64,000 nucleotides of DNA from Pseudomonas putida (GCF_028682635.1 NZ_JANHLK010000027.1:1-64000); one strand, 5' to 3'. Positions 48,447 to 57,395 are shown, counted from the first letter of the stretch. The notes: a model not told the origin generated them from the letters alone. Program-made: numbers and translations.

Positions 48447-49268
48447 TCAGCCTTTGAAAAACTGATTGGCCTGGGCATACGGCATGGAGCGCGTCGTGAA
48501 GCCGAACGTGCCCGACGTCTTGATCTCCTCGGCGGCGCGATAGAACTCGCCTAACGCCGCCAGGGCCAGCGCCGAGCCGACACTGATGCGCTTGACGCCC
48601 ATTTCGCCCAGTTGCTCGACCGTCAGCTTCAAGCCGCCGGACATCAACACGTTGACCGGTTTCGGTGCCACGGCGCGGACCACGGCCAATACCTCTTCAG
48701 CGCTGCGCAACCCTGGCGCATACAACACGTCGGCGCCGGCTTCGGCGAACGCCTGCAAGCGGCGAATGGTGTCGGCCAGATCCGGATTGCCATGCAGGTA
48801 ATTCTCGGCCCGGGCTGTCAGCGTAAACGCGAAGGGCAAGCTGCGGGCGGCAGCGACGGCAGCCTCGATACGCGCCACGGCATGTTCGAAGCAGTAAATC
48901 GGCCCCTCTGCACGGCCGGTGAAGTCTTCGATCGAACCGCCGACGGCACCGGCGGCCGCGGCTGCCAGAATGCTTTGTGCGCACTCGGCGGGATCATCGG
49001 CAAAGCCGTTTTCCAGATCGACCGCGACCGGCAGGTCGGTGGCGGCCACAATCGCCCGGACGTTGGCCAGGGTGTCGTCCAGCGTCAGGCCGCCATCGGG
49101 GCGGCCCTGGGAAAAAGCGTACCCGGCGCTGGTGGTCGCCAGCGCCTCGAAACCCAGGCTGGCGAGCATTTTCGCCGAGCCGGCGTCCCACGGATTGGGA
49201 ATCACAAAAGCCCCTTGGCGTTCGTGCAGGACTCTGAACGCTTGGGCTCGAAGGGTTTGCGCATCCAT
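48447..49268 (-). CDS. Isocitrate lyase/PEP mutase-family enzyme
   Basis: A 273-residue TIM-barrel enzyme of the PEP mutase/isocitrate lyase superfamily. Visible features are NPWDAGSAKMLASLGFEALATTSAG at the N-terminus and the metal-site acidic motif VAVDLENGFADDP. SIEDF, the conserved glutamate strand, follows. The KKCGH loop of true isocitrate lyase is absent, so it is more likely an oxaloacetate decarboxylase or methylisocitrate-lyase-like hydrolase. I chose the ATG at 49268 because AGGAG sits eight bases upstream. Confidence 0.85.
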   Translation of the reverse strand: MDAQTLRAQAFRVLHERQGAFVIPNPWDAGSAKMLASLGFEALATTSAGYAFSQGRPDGGLTLDDTLANVRAIVAATDLPVAVDLENGFADDPAECAQSILAAAAAGAVGGSIEDFTGRAEGPIYCFEHAVARIEAAVAAARSLPFAFTLTARAENYLHGNPDLADTIRRLQAFAEAGADVLYAPGLRSAEEVLAVVRAVAPKPVNVLMSGGLKLTVEQLGEMGVKRISVGSALALAALGEFYRAAEEIKTSGTFGFTTRSMPYAQANQFFKG

Positions 49269-49302
49269 TGGCAGGCTCCTGTGCAGGAAAACGAGTCCGC
49301 TG

Positions 49303-50160
49303 TCAGAGCAAGCCAAGTTGCTCGGCCGCGGGCTCTCTGTATAGCTCAGGCAGCGCCGGCAAGCCAGGCAGTCGCAACATCAGGCGTGTGTGAAAACGTT
49401 GCGCCAGTTTCGCCGCGAGCAGATTGTCGGCGGTGTGCAGGAAGATGTAGGGCGTGCGACCCTCTTCGATCCACAGGGCGATTTTTTCTACCCACGGCTC
49501 CAGGAACGGATCGTTGGCTTCAAGCTGCGGATGACCGATGAAACGCACCTGCGGAAATTGCGTGAACGCTGCCGGGCGTGGTGGCACCCGGGGTTTCTTC
49601 GATTGGGCGTGAAGCACCGAGGGCTCGGTCGAGGTACAGCTGAACAGCGCACGGGGATCGAGGCAGATACGTTCGACGCCGCGATCGAGTAGAAGGCGAT
49701 TGAGTTCGCGCTCGCTGTCACCCTTGGCGAAAAAGTCGTCATGGCGCACTTCCACCGCCAATGGCCGCTGCAGCCCATCGATAAATCCGGCCAGCTCCGG
49801 CAAGCGTTGTGGTGTGAAGCTCTTCGACAACTGCAACCACAGTGGGGACACCCGCTCACCGAGGGGGCTGAGTAGCTGGGTGAAGGTTTCGGCGGCGGTC
49901 AGTTGTTCGCGCAGGTCACCGCCGTGGCTGATCTCGCGGGGAAACTTCGCGGTGAAGCGAAAGTGTCCGGGCATGGCCTCGGCCCAGCGCTGCACGGTGC
50001 TGGCAGCCGGGCTCGCGTAGAAGGTCGTATTGCCTTCCACGGCATTGAACACTTGCGCATAGAGATTGAGAAAATCGGCGGGTTTGGCCGCAGGCGGGTA
50101 CAGGTAATCGCGCCAGGCGTTTTCACTCCAGGACGGACAACCGAGGTAGTAAGGCAGCAT
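49303..50160 (-). CDS. DUF72 (YecE-like) TIM-barrel protein
   Basis: The 285 residues start MLPYYLGCPSWSENAWRDYLYPP. The family patterns present are FNAVEGNTTFYASP, FTAKFPREISH and LAVEVRHDDFF, then FIGHPQLEANDPF and YIFLHTADNLLA. DUF72 proteins have no firmly assigned reaction. The ATG overlaps the stop of the 101-residue gene upstream, so the two are coupled. A 13-codon longer start exists but adds non-conserved residues. Confidence 0.88.
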   Translation of the reverse strand: MLPYYLGCPSWSENAWRDYLYPPAAKPADFLNLYAQVFNAVEGNTTFYASPAASTVQRWAEAMPGHFRFTAKFPREISHGGDLREQLTAAETFTQLLSPLGERVSPLWLQLSKSFTPQRLPELAGFIDGLQRPLAVEVRHDDFFAKGDSERELNRLLLDRGVERICLDPRALFSCTSTEPSVLHAQSKKPRVPPRPAAFTQFPQVRFIGHPQLEANDPFLEPWVEKIALWIEEGRTPYIFLHTADNLLAAKLAQRFHTRLMLRLPGLPALPELYREPAAEQLGLL

Positions 50161-50465
50161 CAGATGTACAGGTCGAGGCCCAGCACTTGCGCATCCCAAT
50201 CGACGAAACTGGCGGTGCTCAGGTAACTGGCCAGCGCCGTTGCCACGCTCTTGCTCATCGCGCGGTGATAAAGCATGTCCTGCTGACGGGCGGGAAGATT
50301 GCTGAGCTTTTGCGCGGCGGCCTTGGCGGCACGGGAAGCCAGTTGTTCTTCGCTGGCAAACTCCAGCTCACCCTCGATATCGACGGACTCGTCATGCACT
50401 ACCTGGTCTTTGCGAGGCTTGCGCTTGATGGGGTAGGACTGAGAGGAAACGCCGTCTATACGCAT
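50160..50465 (-). CDS. Conserved small protein coupled to the DUF72 gene
   Basis: The 101-residue soluble protein starts MRIDGVSSQSYPIKRK. It has a basic segment (KRKPRK), an acidic stretch (DESVDIEGELEF), a helical Ala-rich middle (SRAAKAAAQKL) and the C-terminal VATALASYLSTASFVDWD. Its stop overlaps the DUF72 start. No known domain recognised. It is conserved beside tsaB-adk in Pseudomonas as I remember it. Confidence 0.75.
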   Translation of the reverse strand: MRIDGVSSQSYPIKRKPRKDQVVHDESVDIEGELEFASEEQLASRAAKAAAQKLSNLPARQQDMLYHRAMSKSVATALASYLSTASFVDWDAQVLGLDLYI

Positions 50466-50612
50466 AGGTGCATGCTCGGTATCAGTAATGGCAGTCTAGT
50501 GGCACCCAGGCCACATCGCAAACCGCCTAGTGATAACTAGAACACATAAAAGGCAAAAGGTTTAAAACCCGGGGTTACAAACTGACGATTGGCTTTGTCA
50601 GATAGATCGCCT

Positions 50613-50713
50613 TCGCGAGCAAGCCCGCTCCCACAGGGTTAGCGGAGATCCTGTGGGAGCGGGCTCACTCCCACAGGGTGGTGGAGAACCTGTGGGAGCG
50701 AGCTTGCTCGCGA
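50613..50713. repeat. Compound REP cluster of three or more arms
   Basis: Within about 100 bases there are GAGCAAGCCCGCTCCCACAGG, then CTGTGGGAGCGGGCTC fused directly to ACTCCCACAGG, then CTGTGGGAGCGAGCTTGCTCGCGA. It looks like two overlapping REP pairs with a partial loss at the junction (GGGCTCACTCCC). It occupies much of the 271-base gap before tsaB; the remainder shows nothing I can name. Confidence 0.85.
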
Positions 50714-50736
50714 TGGGACCAACTCGGTCTGGAGGA

Positions 50737-51411
50737 TTAACGCGCCTTAGGCGTCGCCACTTTATCCCGCAGATAAACCGGCTGCGCCTCATCCGCCACA
50801 ATCGCCTCCCCCCGCGCCCAGGCAAACCGCGCCAAGGTCAGCAAATCTTCTGCATGGGGTAGCATGCCTTCATCCTGGCCACTCAGCTCGACAGCGATGC
50901 GCTCGGCATACCCCCAGCCCGTGCCTGCACCGAACCATTGGCCACTGGCATCGGCCGGCAAGGCAGCCGACTCCGGCGGCAATACCGCTTCAGCGCCGAC
51001 CAGGCGCATCTCCCCCGCCGTCTCGCGGTAGCAGCCCCAATACACCTCGTCCATACGCGCATCGATGGCCGCCGCGACCTGGCTCACACCATGCTCGCGA
51101 TAGGCGCGTTGGGCCAGCACGGCCAGGTTCGACACTGGCAACACCGGGCGATCGAGCGCAAACGCCAGGCCTTGCACCACACCGATGGCAATGCGCACGC
51201 CGGTGAACGCGCCCGGCCCGCGACCGAAGGCGATGGCGTCGACCGCTTGCAGGGTGGTGCCTGCATCGGCGAGCAACTGCTGGATCATCGGCAGCAGCTT
51301 CTGTGCATGCAGGCGCGGAATCACCTCGTAATGGCTCGTCACTTTGCCGTCATGCAGCAAGGCAACGGAGCAAGCTTCAGTCGCGGTGTCCAGGGCCAGC
51401 AAGGTGCTCAT
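50737..51411 (-). CDS. tsaB: tRNA t6A synthesis protein TsaB (YeaZ)
   Basis: TsaB is the partner of TsaD and TsaE in transferring threonylcarbamoyl to A37 of ANN-decoding tRNAs. The 224 residues have the ASKHA-fold opening TLLALDTATEACSVALLHDG and FGRGPGAFTGVRIAIGVVQGLAFA. Residues ending DKVATPKAR close it. I chose the ATG at 51411; 16 codons of upstream frame lack family similarity. It links to tcdA in this window, which modifies t6A further. Confidence 0.94.
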   Translation of the reverse strand: MSTLLALDTATEACSVALLHDGKVTSHYEVIPRLHAQKLLPMIQQLLADAGTTLQAVDAIAFGRGPGAFTGVRIAIGVVQGLAFALDRPVLPVSNLAVLAQRAYREHGVSQVAAAIDARMDEVYWGCYRETAGEMRLVGAEAVLPPESAALPADASGQWFGAGTGWGYAERIAVELSGQDEGMLPHAEDLLTLARFAWARGEAIVADEAQPVYLRDKVATPKAR

Positions 51412-51460
51412 CGATGTATCCACAAGAGTGATCGGAAAAAAGTGCGTCAGTATAAACAAC

Positions 51461-51482
51461 TACGGCCCGCAAGCGGGCCGTA
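51461..51482 (-). terminator. Terminator after adk
   Basis: TACGGCCCG / CGGGCCGTA arms enclose a four-base loop. On the minus strand the stem is followed by GTTGTTTATA. It lies 18 bases past the adk stop and 50 bases before tsaB. Confidence 0.75.
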
Positions 51483-51499
51483 GAAGATCAAGCGATTTT

Positions 51500-52147
51500 T
51501 CAGCTCAGGGCTGCAAGCACCTTGGCGGTGATTGCTTCAACCGAACCGACGCCTTCGATATGGCTGTACTTCGGCTTGCCATTGGCAGCCGACAGCTCCT
51601 GATAGAAGGCCACCAGCGGCTTGGTCTGCGAATGGTAGACCGACAGGCGATGACGCACGGTTTCTTCGGTGTCGTCCTTGCGCTGCACCAGCTCTTCGCC
51701 AGTGATGTCGTCCTTGCCGGCAACTTTCGGCGGGTTGTAGACGATGTGGTAAACGCGGCCGCTGGCCTCGTGAACACGGCGACCGGCGATACGTTGCACG
51801 ATCTCTTCGTCTTCAACGGCGATTTCAACCACCGCATCCAGCTCGACGCCAGCAGTCACCAGGGCTTCAGCCTGGGGAATGGTGCGCGGGAAGCCGTCGA
51901 ACAGGAAACCGTTGGCGCAGTCGGGCTGGGCGATACGGTCCTTGACCAGGGCGATGATCAAGTCATCGGACACCAGGCCGCCGGCATCCATGATGCTCTT
52001 GGCCTTGATGCCCAGCTCGGTGCCGGCCTTGACCGCGGCGCGCAGCATGTCGCCCGTGGAGATTTGTGGAATGCCGAATTTTTCGGTGATGAACTTAGCC
52101 TGAGTACCTTTACCGGCCCCGGGAGCTCCCAGCAGAATGACGCGCAT
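51500..52147 (-). CDS. adk: Adenylate kinase
   Basis: Adk interconverts ATP + AMP and 2 ADP. The 215-residue long-lid form starts MRVILLGAPGAGKGTQAKFI, with the P-loop at 7-15. The lid (GRRVHEASGRVYHIVYNPPKV onward) lacks the four cysteines of zinc-lid Adk, as usual in gammaproteobacteria. GAGGAG precedes the ATG by seven bases. The 289-base gap up to ppc holds a TATCTAAAT -10-like element near 52175 and a CATCCG/CGGATG hairpin near 52390; I see no gene in it. Confidence 0.97.
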   Translation of the reverse strand: MRVILLGAPGAGKGTQAKFITEKFGIPQISTGDMLRAAVKAGTELGIKAKSIMDAGGLVSDDLIIALVKDRIAQPDCANGFLFDGFPRTIPQAEALVTAGVELDAVVEIAVEDEEIVQRIAGRRVHEASGRVYHIVYNPPKVAGKDDITGEELVQRKDDTEETVRHRLSVYHSQTKPLVAFYQELSAANGKPKYSHIEGVGSVEAITAKVLAALS

Positions 52148-52436
52148 CGATGTGCTCCTCAATTTTTTATTTAGATAACGTCAGATTCGCCTCGTGGGGC
52201 CAATCTCAAAAATAGGGTCGTGACCGCCCAAACGGCCAAAGGCTGCTCAAGATACACAGCAGGCTGCGCCCACACAAGCCGCCAAAAGTCGGAGAAACCG
52301 CTGTCTGTCGTGACCCTGTAACCCGGTTCCCCAAGTCGCAACCCCATCATTAACTGTCGCTTGGCAGCACTTTTGCACCCGCTATCGAAGCACATCCGAC
52401 GCTCGCGCCGGATGCTCCAAAGCACGACAACAAACC

Positions 52437-55067
52437 TTAGCCGGTATTGCGCAAACCGGCGGCAATCCCCGCCACAGACACCAGCAACGCCTGTTCTACC
52501 GGGCTATCCTGTGCCACATCACGTTGCCGCGAGCGTGCCAGCAACTCGGCCTGCAATAGATGAAGCGGGTCGAGGTACGTGTTGCGCAAGCGGATGAATT
52601 CAAGGGTGGCTGGGCTATGTGCCAGCAGCTGCGACTGACCGGTCAGCCCGAGAACGATGGTGCATGCCTGCGACAATAGGTCGCGTAAGTGCGCGCCCAA
52701 CGGCAGCAAGTCCGGTTCGACCAGCCGCTCATCGTAAGACCGCGCGATATCCGCGTCGGCCTTGGCCAGGACCATTTCCAGCATGTCGATGCGGGTGCGG
52801 AAGAACGGCCATTGCTCACGCATCTGCGCAAGCAGTGCGCCTTCACCGCGCTCCAGCGCCTTGCTCAGGGCCGCTTCCCAGCCGAGCCAGGCCGGCAGCA
52901 TCAGGCGGGTCTGGGTCCAGCCGAAGATCCACGGGATGGCCCGCAGGCTTTCGATCCCGCCAGCGCGGCGCTTGGCCGGACGACTGCCCAGCGGCAGGCG
53001 CCCCAGTTCCTGTTCCGGGGTGGACTGGCGGAAATATTCCACGAACTGCGGATTTTCCCGCACCACGGCGCGGTAGGCGCTGACTCCGTCGGCGGCCAGT
53101 TCGTCCATCAAGTGGCGCCACTCAGGCGTGGGCGGTGGTGGCGGCAGCAAGGTCGCCTCGAGTACCGCGGCCAGGTACAGGTTGAGGTTTTGCTCGGCGA
53201 TGTCCGGCAGGCCAAATTTGAAACGAATCATTTCTCCCTGCTCGGTGGTGCGGAAACGTCCAGCAACCGAACCGGGTGGCTGCGACAGGATCGCCGCGTG
53301 GGCCGGGCCGCCACCACGCCCCACGGTGCCACCGCGACCATGGAACAACAGCAGTTCCACTTGCTGTTCGCGGCAGATATCCACCAGCCGCTCCTGCGCC
53401 CGGTATTGTGCCCAGGCGGCGGCCGTGGTCCCGGCGTCCTTGGCCGAGTCGGAATAACCGATCATCACTTCCTGCGGGCCTTGCAGGCGCGAGCGATAAC
53501 CCGGCAGCAGCAACAGCTTCTCGATCACCGGGCCGGCGTTGTCGAGGTCGGCGAGGGTTTCGAACAGCGGCACCACGCGCATCGGCCGCAGCACTCCTGA
53601 CTCTTTGAGCAACAGCTGCACGGCCAGCACATCGGAAGCGGCACCGGCCATGGAGATCACGTAGGAACCCAGCGACGCCCCTGGCGCGGCGGCGATTTCC
53701 CGGCAGGTCGCGAGTACTTCGGCGGTGTCGGCCGAGGGCTTGTAGTGGGCCGGCAGCAAGGGCCGACGGTTATTCTGTTCGCGCGTCAGGAAGGTGATGC
53801 GCTCTTCTTCGCTCCAGTCCTCATAGCGACCCAGGCCAAGGTAATCGGTGATTTCGGTCATGGCCGCGGTATGGCGCGACGAGTCCTGACGCACATCGAG
53901 GCGCACCAGGAACAGGCCGAAGGTCACTGCCCGGCGCAGGCAATCGAGCAACGGACCGTCGGCAATCACGCCCATGCCGCACTCATGCAGCGAGTGGTAG
54001 CACAACTCCAGCGGGTCGAGCAGCTCGCGGTTGTTCTGCAAGACATCGGCCGGGGCAGGCGTCGGGGTCGACAACGCGGTGTGCGCCCAGTTTCTCGTCG
54101 CCCGCAGGCGTTCGCGTAGCTGCTTGAGCACGGCGCGATAGGGTTCGGCGCTGTCGCCTGCCTTGGCCTTCAATTCCTCGCTGGCCTGCTGCATCGACAA
54201 CTCGGCAGCCAGGTGATCGACATCGCGCAGGTACAGATCGGCCGCCATCCAGCGCGCCAGCAGCAGCACTTCCCGGGTCACCGCCGCCGTCACGTTCGGG
54301 TTGCCGTCGCGGTCGCCGCCCATCCACGAGGCAAAGCGAATCGGTGCGGCTTGCAGTGGCAAACGCAGGCCGGTGGCAGCGTGCAGGGCCTGGTCGGCCT
54401 TGCGCAGGTAATTGGGGATCGCTTGCCACAGCGAATGCTCGATCACCGCGAAGCCCCATTTGGCTTCGTCGACCGGCGTCGGGCGCGTGCGGCGAATTTC
54501 TTCGGTGTGCCAGGCTTCGGCGATCAGGCGCTGCAAGGTCGACTTGATCTGCTCGCGCTCGGCGCTGGTCAGGTCGCGATGGTCCTGAGCCGCCAGTTGC
54601 GCAGCGATGGCGTCGTATTTCTGGATCAGCGTGCGGCGCGCGACTTCGGTCGGGTGCGCGGTCAGCACCAGTTCGATTTCCAGCCGACCCAGTTGCCGGG
54701 CCAGGGCCTCGGCGCCATGACCTTCGGCGCGCAGGCGGGCGAGCAACTCCGGCAGCACCCGCGCTTCGAAGGGCGCGGCCTGGGATTCTTCGCGACGGTG
54801 AATCAGCTGGTACTGCTCCGCGATGTTGGCCAGGTTGAGAAACTGATTGAAGGCCCGCGCCACCGGCAGCAATTCGTCTTCCGTCAACTGGTTGAGGCTG
54901 GCGCTCAGTTCGGCGTCCATGGAGCCGCGGCGGTCCGCCTTGGCGCCCTTGCGGATCTGCTCGATCTTGTCGAGAAAGCCGTCCCCGTACTGTTCACGAA
55001 TGGTATTGCCCAACAACTCACCCAGCAGGTGAACGTCTTCGCGCAAGCGTGCATCAATATCGGTCAT
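52437..55067 (-). CDS. ppc: Phosphoenolpyruvate carboxylase
   Basis: Ppc carboxylates PEP to oxaloacetate, refilling the TCA cycle. The 876-residue protein has the catalytic histidine H138 in LVLTAHPTEVARR and the glycine-rich FHGRGGTVGRGGGPAH loop. It ends in RNTG, the conserved C-terminal allosteric-site motif that sits at the tip of the enzyme. I chose the ATG at 55067, with GGAGA seven bases upstream; the adjacent TTG would add one residue. Confidence 0.97.
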   Translation of the reverse strand: MTDIDARLREDVHLLGELLGNTIREQYGDGFLDKIEQIRKGAKADRRGSMDAELSASLNQLTEDELLPVARAFNQFLNLANIAEQYQLIHRREESQAAPFEARVLPELLARLRAEGHGAEALARQLGRLEIELVLTAHPTEVARRTLIQKYDAIAAQLAAQDHRDLTSAEREQIKSTLQRLIAEAWHTEEIRRTRPTPVDEAKWGFAVIEHSLWQAIPNYLRKADQALHAATGLRLPLQAAPIRFASWMGGDRDGNPNVTAAVTREVLLLARWMAADLYLRDVDHLAAELSMQQASEELKAKAGDSAEPYRAVLKQLRERLRATRNWAHTALSTPTPAPADVLQNNRELLDPLELCYHSLHECGMGVIADGPLLDCLRRAVTFGLFLVRLDVRQDSSRHTAAMTEITDYLGLGRYEDWSEEERITFLTREQNNRRPLLPAHYKPSADTAEVLATCREIAAAPGASLGSYVISMAGAASDVLAVQLLLKESGVLRPMRVVPLFETLADLDNAGPVIEKLLLLPGYRSRLQGPQEVMIGYSDSAKDAGTTAAAWAQYRAQERLVDICREQQVELLLFHGRGGTVGRGGGPAHAAILSQPPGSVAGRFRTTEQGEMIRFKFGLPDIAEQNLNLYLAAVLEATLLPPPPPTPEWRHLMDELAADGVSAYRAVVRENPQFVEYFRQSTPEQELGRLPLGSRPAKRRAGGIESLRAIPWIFGWTQTRLMLPAWLGWEAALSKALERGEGALLAQMREQWPFFRTRIDMLEMVLAKADADIARSYDERLVEPDLLPLGAHLRDLLSQACTIVLGLTGQSQLLAHSPATLEFIRLRNTYLDPLHLLQAELLARSRQRDVAQDSPVEQALLVSVAGIAAGLRNTG

Positions 55068-55267
55068 CAACAGTTCTCCAGGGAAAAATCCGGTCGACCA
55101 GGAACCTTAAGAGTGCCGCTCCAGACCGGTTCTTACAAGCAAGACGACGAAGGGCCTGTAAACCTTTGGCGTTGAAGCTAGTCTCAAGAGTAAGCCGTAC
55201 AGCGGCTGTCGCCGGCGCCTGCCGGACATTCCCCGCCTGCCTGGAGCAGGAGCGCAATGAGGTCATT

Positions 55268-55612
55268 ATGAAAATCCGCGAGCTTGCCAACCACTGGGAA
55301 GAAAACGCCAAAGGTCGCCTGACCGATACAGGCTATTCGATTCATCTGGACGTGGAGGCTGCCGCACGGCTTGCGGCGATCATCGAAATGTACCCCAAGC
55401 GCAGCCCCGAAGAACTGTTGGGCGAACTGATCGGGGCCGCCCTGGAAGAGCTGGAAAAAAGCTTTCCCTACGTGAAAGGTTCGACCGTGGTCGCCACGGA
55501 TGAAGAAGGCGATCCGCTGTACGAAGACATCGGCCCTACCCCACGTTTTCTAGCGTTGTCCCGTCGTCATCTGCACGACTTGTCGACCGGTAACGACAAG
55601 CAGAAACACTGA
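55268..55612 (+). CDS. Conserved small Pseudomonas protein, function unknown
   Basis: The 114-residue soluble protein starts MKIRELANHWEENAKGRLT. GAGGT lies five bases before the ATG. It has SIHLDVEAAARLAAIIEMYPKRSPEELLGELIGAALEELEKSFPYVKGSTVVATDEEGDPLYEDIGPTPRF as separate conserved blocks. The helical middle resembles a small ribbon-helix-helix-like or CopG-like dimer region, but I would not assign it. It is divergent from ppc, with 200 bases between. Confidence 0.78.
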   Translation: MKIRELANHWEENAKGRLTDTGYSIHLDVEAAARLAAIIEMYPKRSPEELLGELIGAALEELEKSFPYVKGSTVVATDEEGDPLYEDIGPTPRFLALSRRHLHDLSTGNDKQKH

Positions 55613-55651
55613 CTTCCCCGCATTCATCCCCTTCTGAAAAACGCTGCTCGT

Positions 55652-55669
55652 GCCCCCTTCGAGGGGGGC
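55652..55669 (+). terminator. Hairpin after the 114-residue protein gene
   Basis: GCCCCCT-TCG-AGGGGGGC forms a G/C-rich stem 40 bases past the stop, without a T-tract. It could act as a stability hairpin or a weak terminator. Confidence 0.45.
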
Positions 55670-55757
55670 GTGAACAGCCATGTTCATCGCCGCACTCCTC
55701 GATATAGAGCCCTGTCCACTGAATCGAAGTTTTTTTCGGTAGCAGGCTAATTTCTCT

Positions 55758-55785
55758 GAACTTTCGAAAAACGCCTCGGGTCAAC
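55758..55785 (+). promoter_or_regulatory. Candidate AlgU (sigma-22) promoter for the lipoprotein pair
   Basis: GAACTT (55758-55763) and TCAAC (55781-55785) are separated by 17 bases. This is close to the AlgU/RpoE pattern GAACTT-N16/17-TCTGA or TCAAA. It lies about 100 bases before the DUF4398 gene, and lptF follows. In P. aeruginosa lptF is reported to depend on AlgU. RseP, encoded at 11.9-13.2 kb, would help release that sigma factor. Confidence 0.6.
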
Positions 55786-55887
55786 CCAGTAACCACGCCT
55801 GGGACGGCCGTATCAAAACGCCCCCAAAACGGTAGCTTTCGGCTCCTTGCCCAGGATGGATGTTCACGTTTCTCAGGAGTTAGCCCC

Positions 55888-56295
55888 ATGGAGTTGAAAA
55901 CGATGAAAACCCGAACTGGCACATTTTCTTCCCTGCACAGCCTGAAAATGGCGGCACTGGCGATCGGCGGCAGCCTGGTACTGGCCGGTTGCGCCGGTAA
56001 CCCACCCAGCGAGCAATTTGCCGTCACCGAGTCCGCGGTCAACGACGCCGTCAGCGCCGGTGGTACCGAATTCGCTGCGGTGGAAATGAAGGCTGCCCAG
56101 GACAAGCTCAAGCAAGCCGAAATTGCCATGCATGACAAAAAGTACGATCAAGCCAGGACCCTGGCCGAACAGGCTGAGTGGGATGCTCGCGTCGCCGAGC
56201 GCAAAGCCCAGGCGATGAAAGCCGAACAGACTGTGAAGGACTCTCAGAAAGGAGTTCAGGAACTGCGTCAGGAAAGCCAGCGCACCGTTCAGTAA
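55888..56295 (+). CDS. DUF4398 lipoprotein
   Basis: The 135-residue outer-membrane or periplasmic lipoprotein has a lipobox at LVLAGC (C35). A helical, Ala/Lys/Gln-rich domain follows (EFAAVEMKAAQDKLKQAEIAMHDKKYDQARTLAEQAEWDARVAERKAQA). This is the DUF4398 pattern and likely a coiled coil. A start five codons on (MKTRTG) is equally possible. It is 44 bases upstream of lptF and probably shares the AlgU-type promoter. Confidence 0.85.
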   Translation: MELKTMKTRTGTFSSLHSLKMAALAIGGSLVLAGCAGNPPSEQFAVTESAVNDAVSAGGTEFAAVEMKAAQDKLKQAEIAMHDKKYDQARTLAEQAEWDARVAERKAQAMKAEQTVKDSQKGVQELRQESQRTVQ

Positions 56296-56339
56296 CGGCG
56301 CGGCCCGACGTATTTCTTTTCGACTAAAAGGACGAAACC

Positions 56340-57152
56340 ATGATTTCCAAAAGCATGAATTACAAACACGTGATGATCCCTGCCCTGCTGGCCGCAAGCG
56401 TCGCCCTGGCTGCGTGCTCCACGCCACCGAACCCCAGCCTTGAACAGGCCCGCACCAACTATGCTGGCCTGCAAGCCAACCCGCAGGCGAGCAAAGTCGC
56501 GGCGCTGGAAACCAAGGAAGCCAGCGATTACCTGGACAAAGCCGACAAGGCTTATCTGGACAAGGAAGACGCGGCCAAGGTCGACCAGTTGGCCTACCTG
56601 ACCAACCAGCGCGTCGAAGTGGCGAAACAGACCATCGCCCTGCGCACCGCCGAAGCCAACCTGAAAAACGCTTCCGCGCAACGGGCCCAGGCCCGTCTGG
56701 ACGCCCGCGACCAGCAGATCAAACAGCTGCAGGACAGCCTCAACGCCAAGCAGACCGATCGCGGCACGCTGGTGACCTTCGGTGATGTGCTGTTCGCCAC
56801 CGACAAGGCCGAGCTGAAATCCAACGGTCTGGTGAACATCAACAAACTGGCGCAGTACCTGCGGGACAACCCGGATCGCAAGGCGATTGTCGAGGGCTAC
56901 ACCGACAGTACCGGTACCGCCTCGCACAACCAGTCGTTGTCGGAACGCCGAGCGGGCTCCGTGCGCATGGCACTGGTGAAGATGGGTGTCGACCCGACCC
57001 GCATCGTCGCTCAGGGTTATGGCAAGGAATACCCGGTGGCGGATAACACCAGTACTTCGGGCCGGGCGCAGAACCGCCGGGTGGAAGTGACAATTTCCAA
57101 TGACAACCAGCCGGTGATCCCGCGTTCGGCGGTGAGTGCCAACACTCAATAA
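56340..57152 (+). CDS. lptF: OmpA-family lipoprotein LptF
   Basis: The 270 residues have a lipobox VALAAC (C26) and a DUF4398-like helical region (about 40-140). An OmpA C-terminal peptidoglycan-binding domain (about 150-258) carries VEGYTDSTGTASHNQSLSERRAGSVRMAL and GRAQNRRVEV. It is likely anchored in the outer membrane and attached non-covalently to peptidoglycan. P. aeruginosa LptF is linked to envelope stress and mucoidy. The helical regions of this protein and its upstream neighbour look related. Confidence 0.9.
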   Translation: MISKSMNYKHVMIPALLAASVALAACSTPPNPSLEQARTNYAGLQANPQASKVAALETKEASDYLDKADKAYLDKEDAAKVDQLAYLTNQRVEVAKQTIALRTAEANLKNASAQRAQARLDARDQQIKQLQDSLNAKQTDRGTLVTFGDVLFATDKAELKSNGLVNINKLAQYLRDNPDRKAIVEGYTDSTGTASHNQSLSERRAGSVRMALVKMGVDPTRIVAQGYGKEYPVADNTSTSGRAQNRRVEVTISNDNQPVIPRSAVSANTQ

Positions 57153-57172
57153 TCAGTCGTTACACAGCCCCT

Positions 57173-57262
57173 TGTGGGAGCCAGCCTGCTGGCGATAGCG
57201 GTGTATCAATCAACATCAAAGTTGAATGTTCAATCGCAATCGCCAGCAGGCTGGCTCCCACA
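57173..57262. repeat. REPIN, first copy of an exact tandem duplication
   Basis: A 90-base inverted pair with TGTGGGAGCCAGCCTGCTGGC arms and an interior of about 48 bases. It matches 57306-57395 base for base by eye. It starts 20 bases after the lptF stop. Confidence 0.92.
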
Positions 57263-57305
57263 TTTAAGAGCGCCAACACCCAATTAGCAGTCTTACATAG
57301 TCCCC

Positions 57306-57395
57306 TGTGGGAGCCAGCCTGCTGGCGATAGCGGTGTATCAATCAACATCAAAGTTGAATGTTCAATCGCAATCGCCAGCAGGCTGGCTCCCACA
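57306..57395. repeat. REPIN, second copy of the tandem duplication
   Basis: Identical to 57173-57262, offset by 133 bases. The bases before each copy are also similar (CAGTCGTTACACAGCCCC vs CAGTCTTACATAGTCCCC), so the duplicated unit is longer than the REPIN and its flank has since diverged. Confidence 0.92.

Noticed and set aside
52171..52425. 84-codon minus-strand frame between adk and ppc
   Set aside because: No ribosome-binding site, no conserved block, and it overlaps the likely adk promoter region. I treat the gap as non-coding.
55536..56138. 200-codon minus-strand frame opposite the DUF4398 gene and its promoter gap
   Set aside because: Low-complexity Ser/Ala-rich translation, overlaps two plus-strand genes with clear family patterns.
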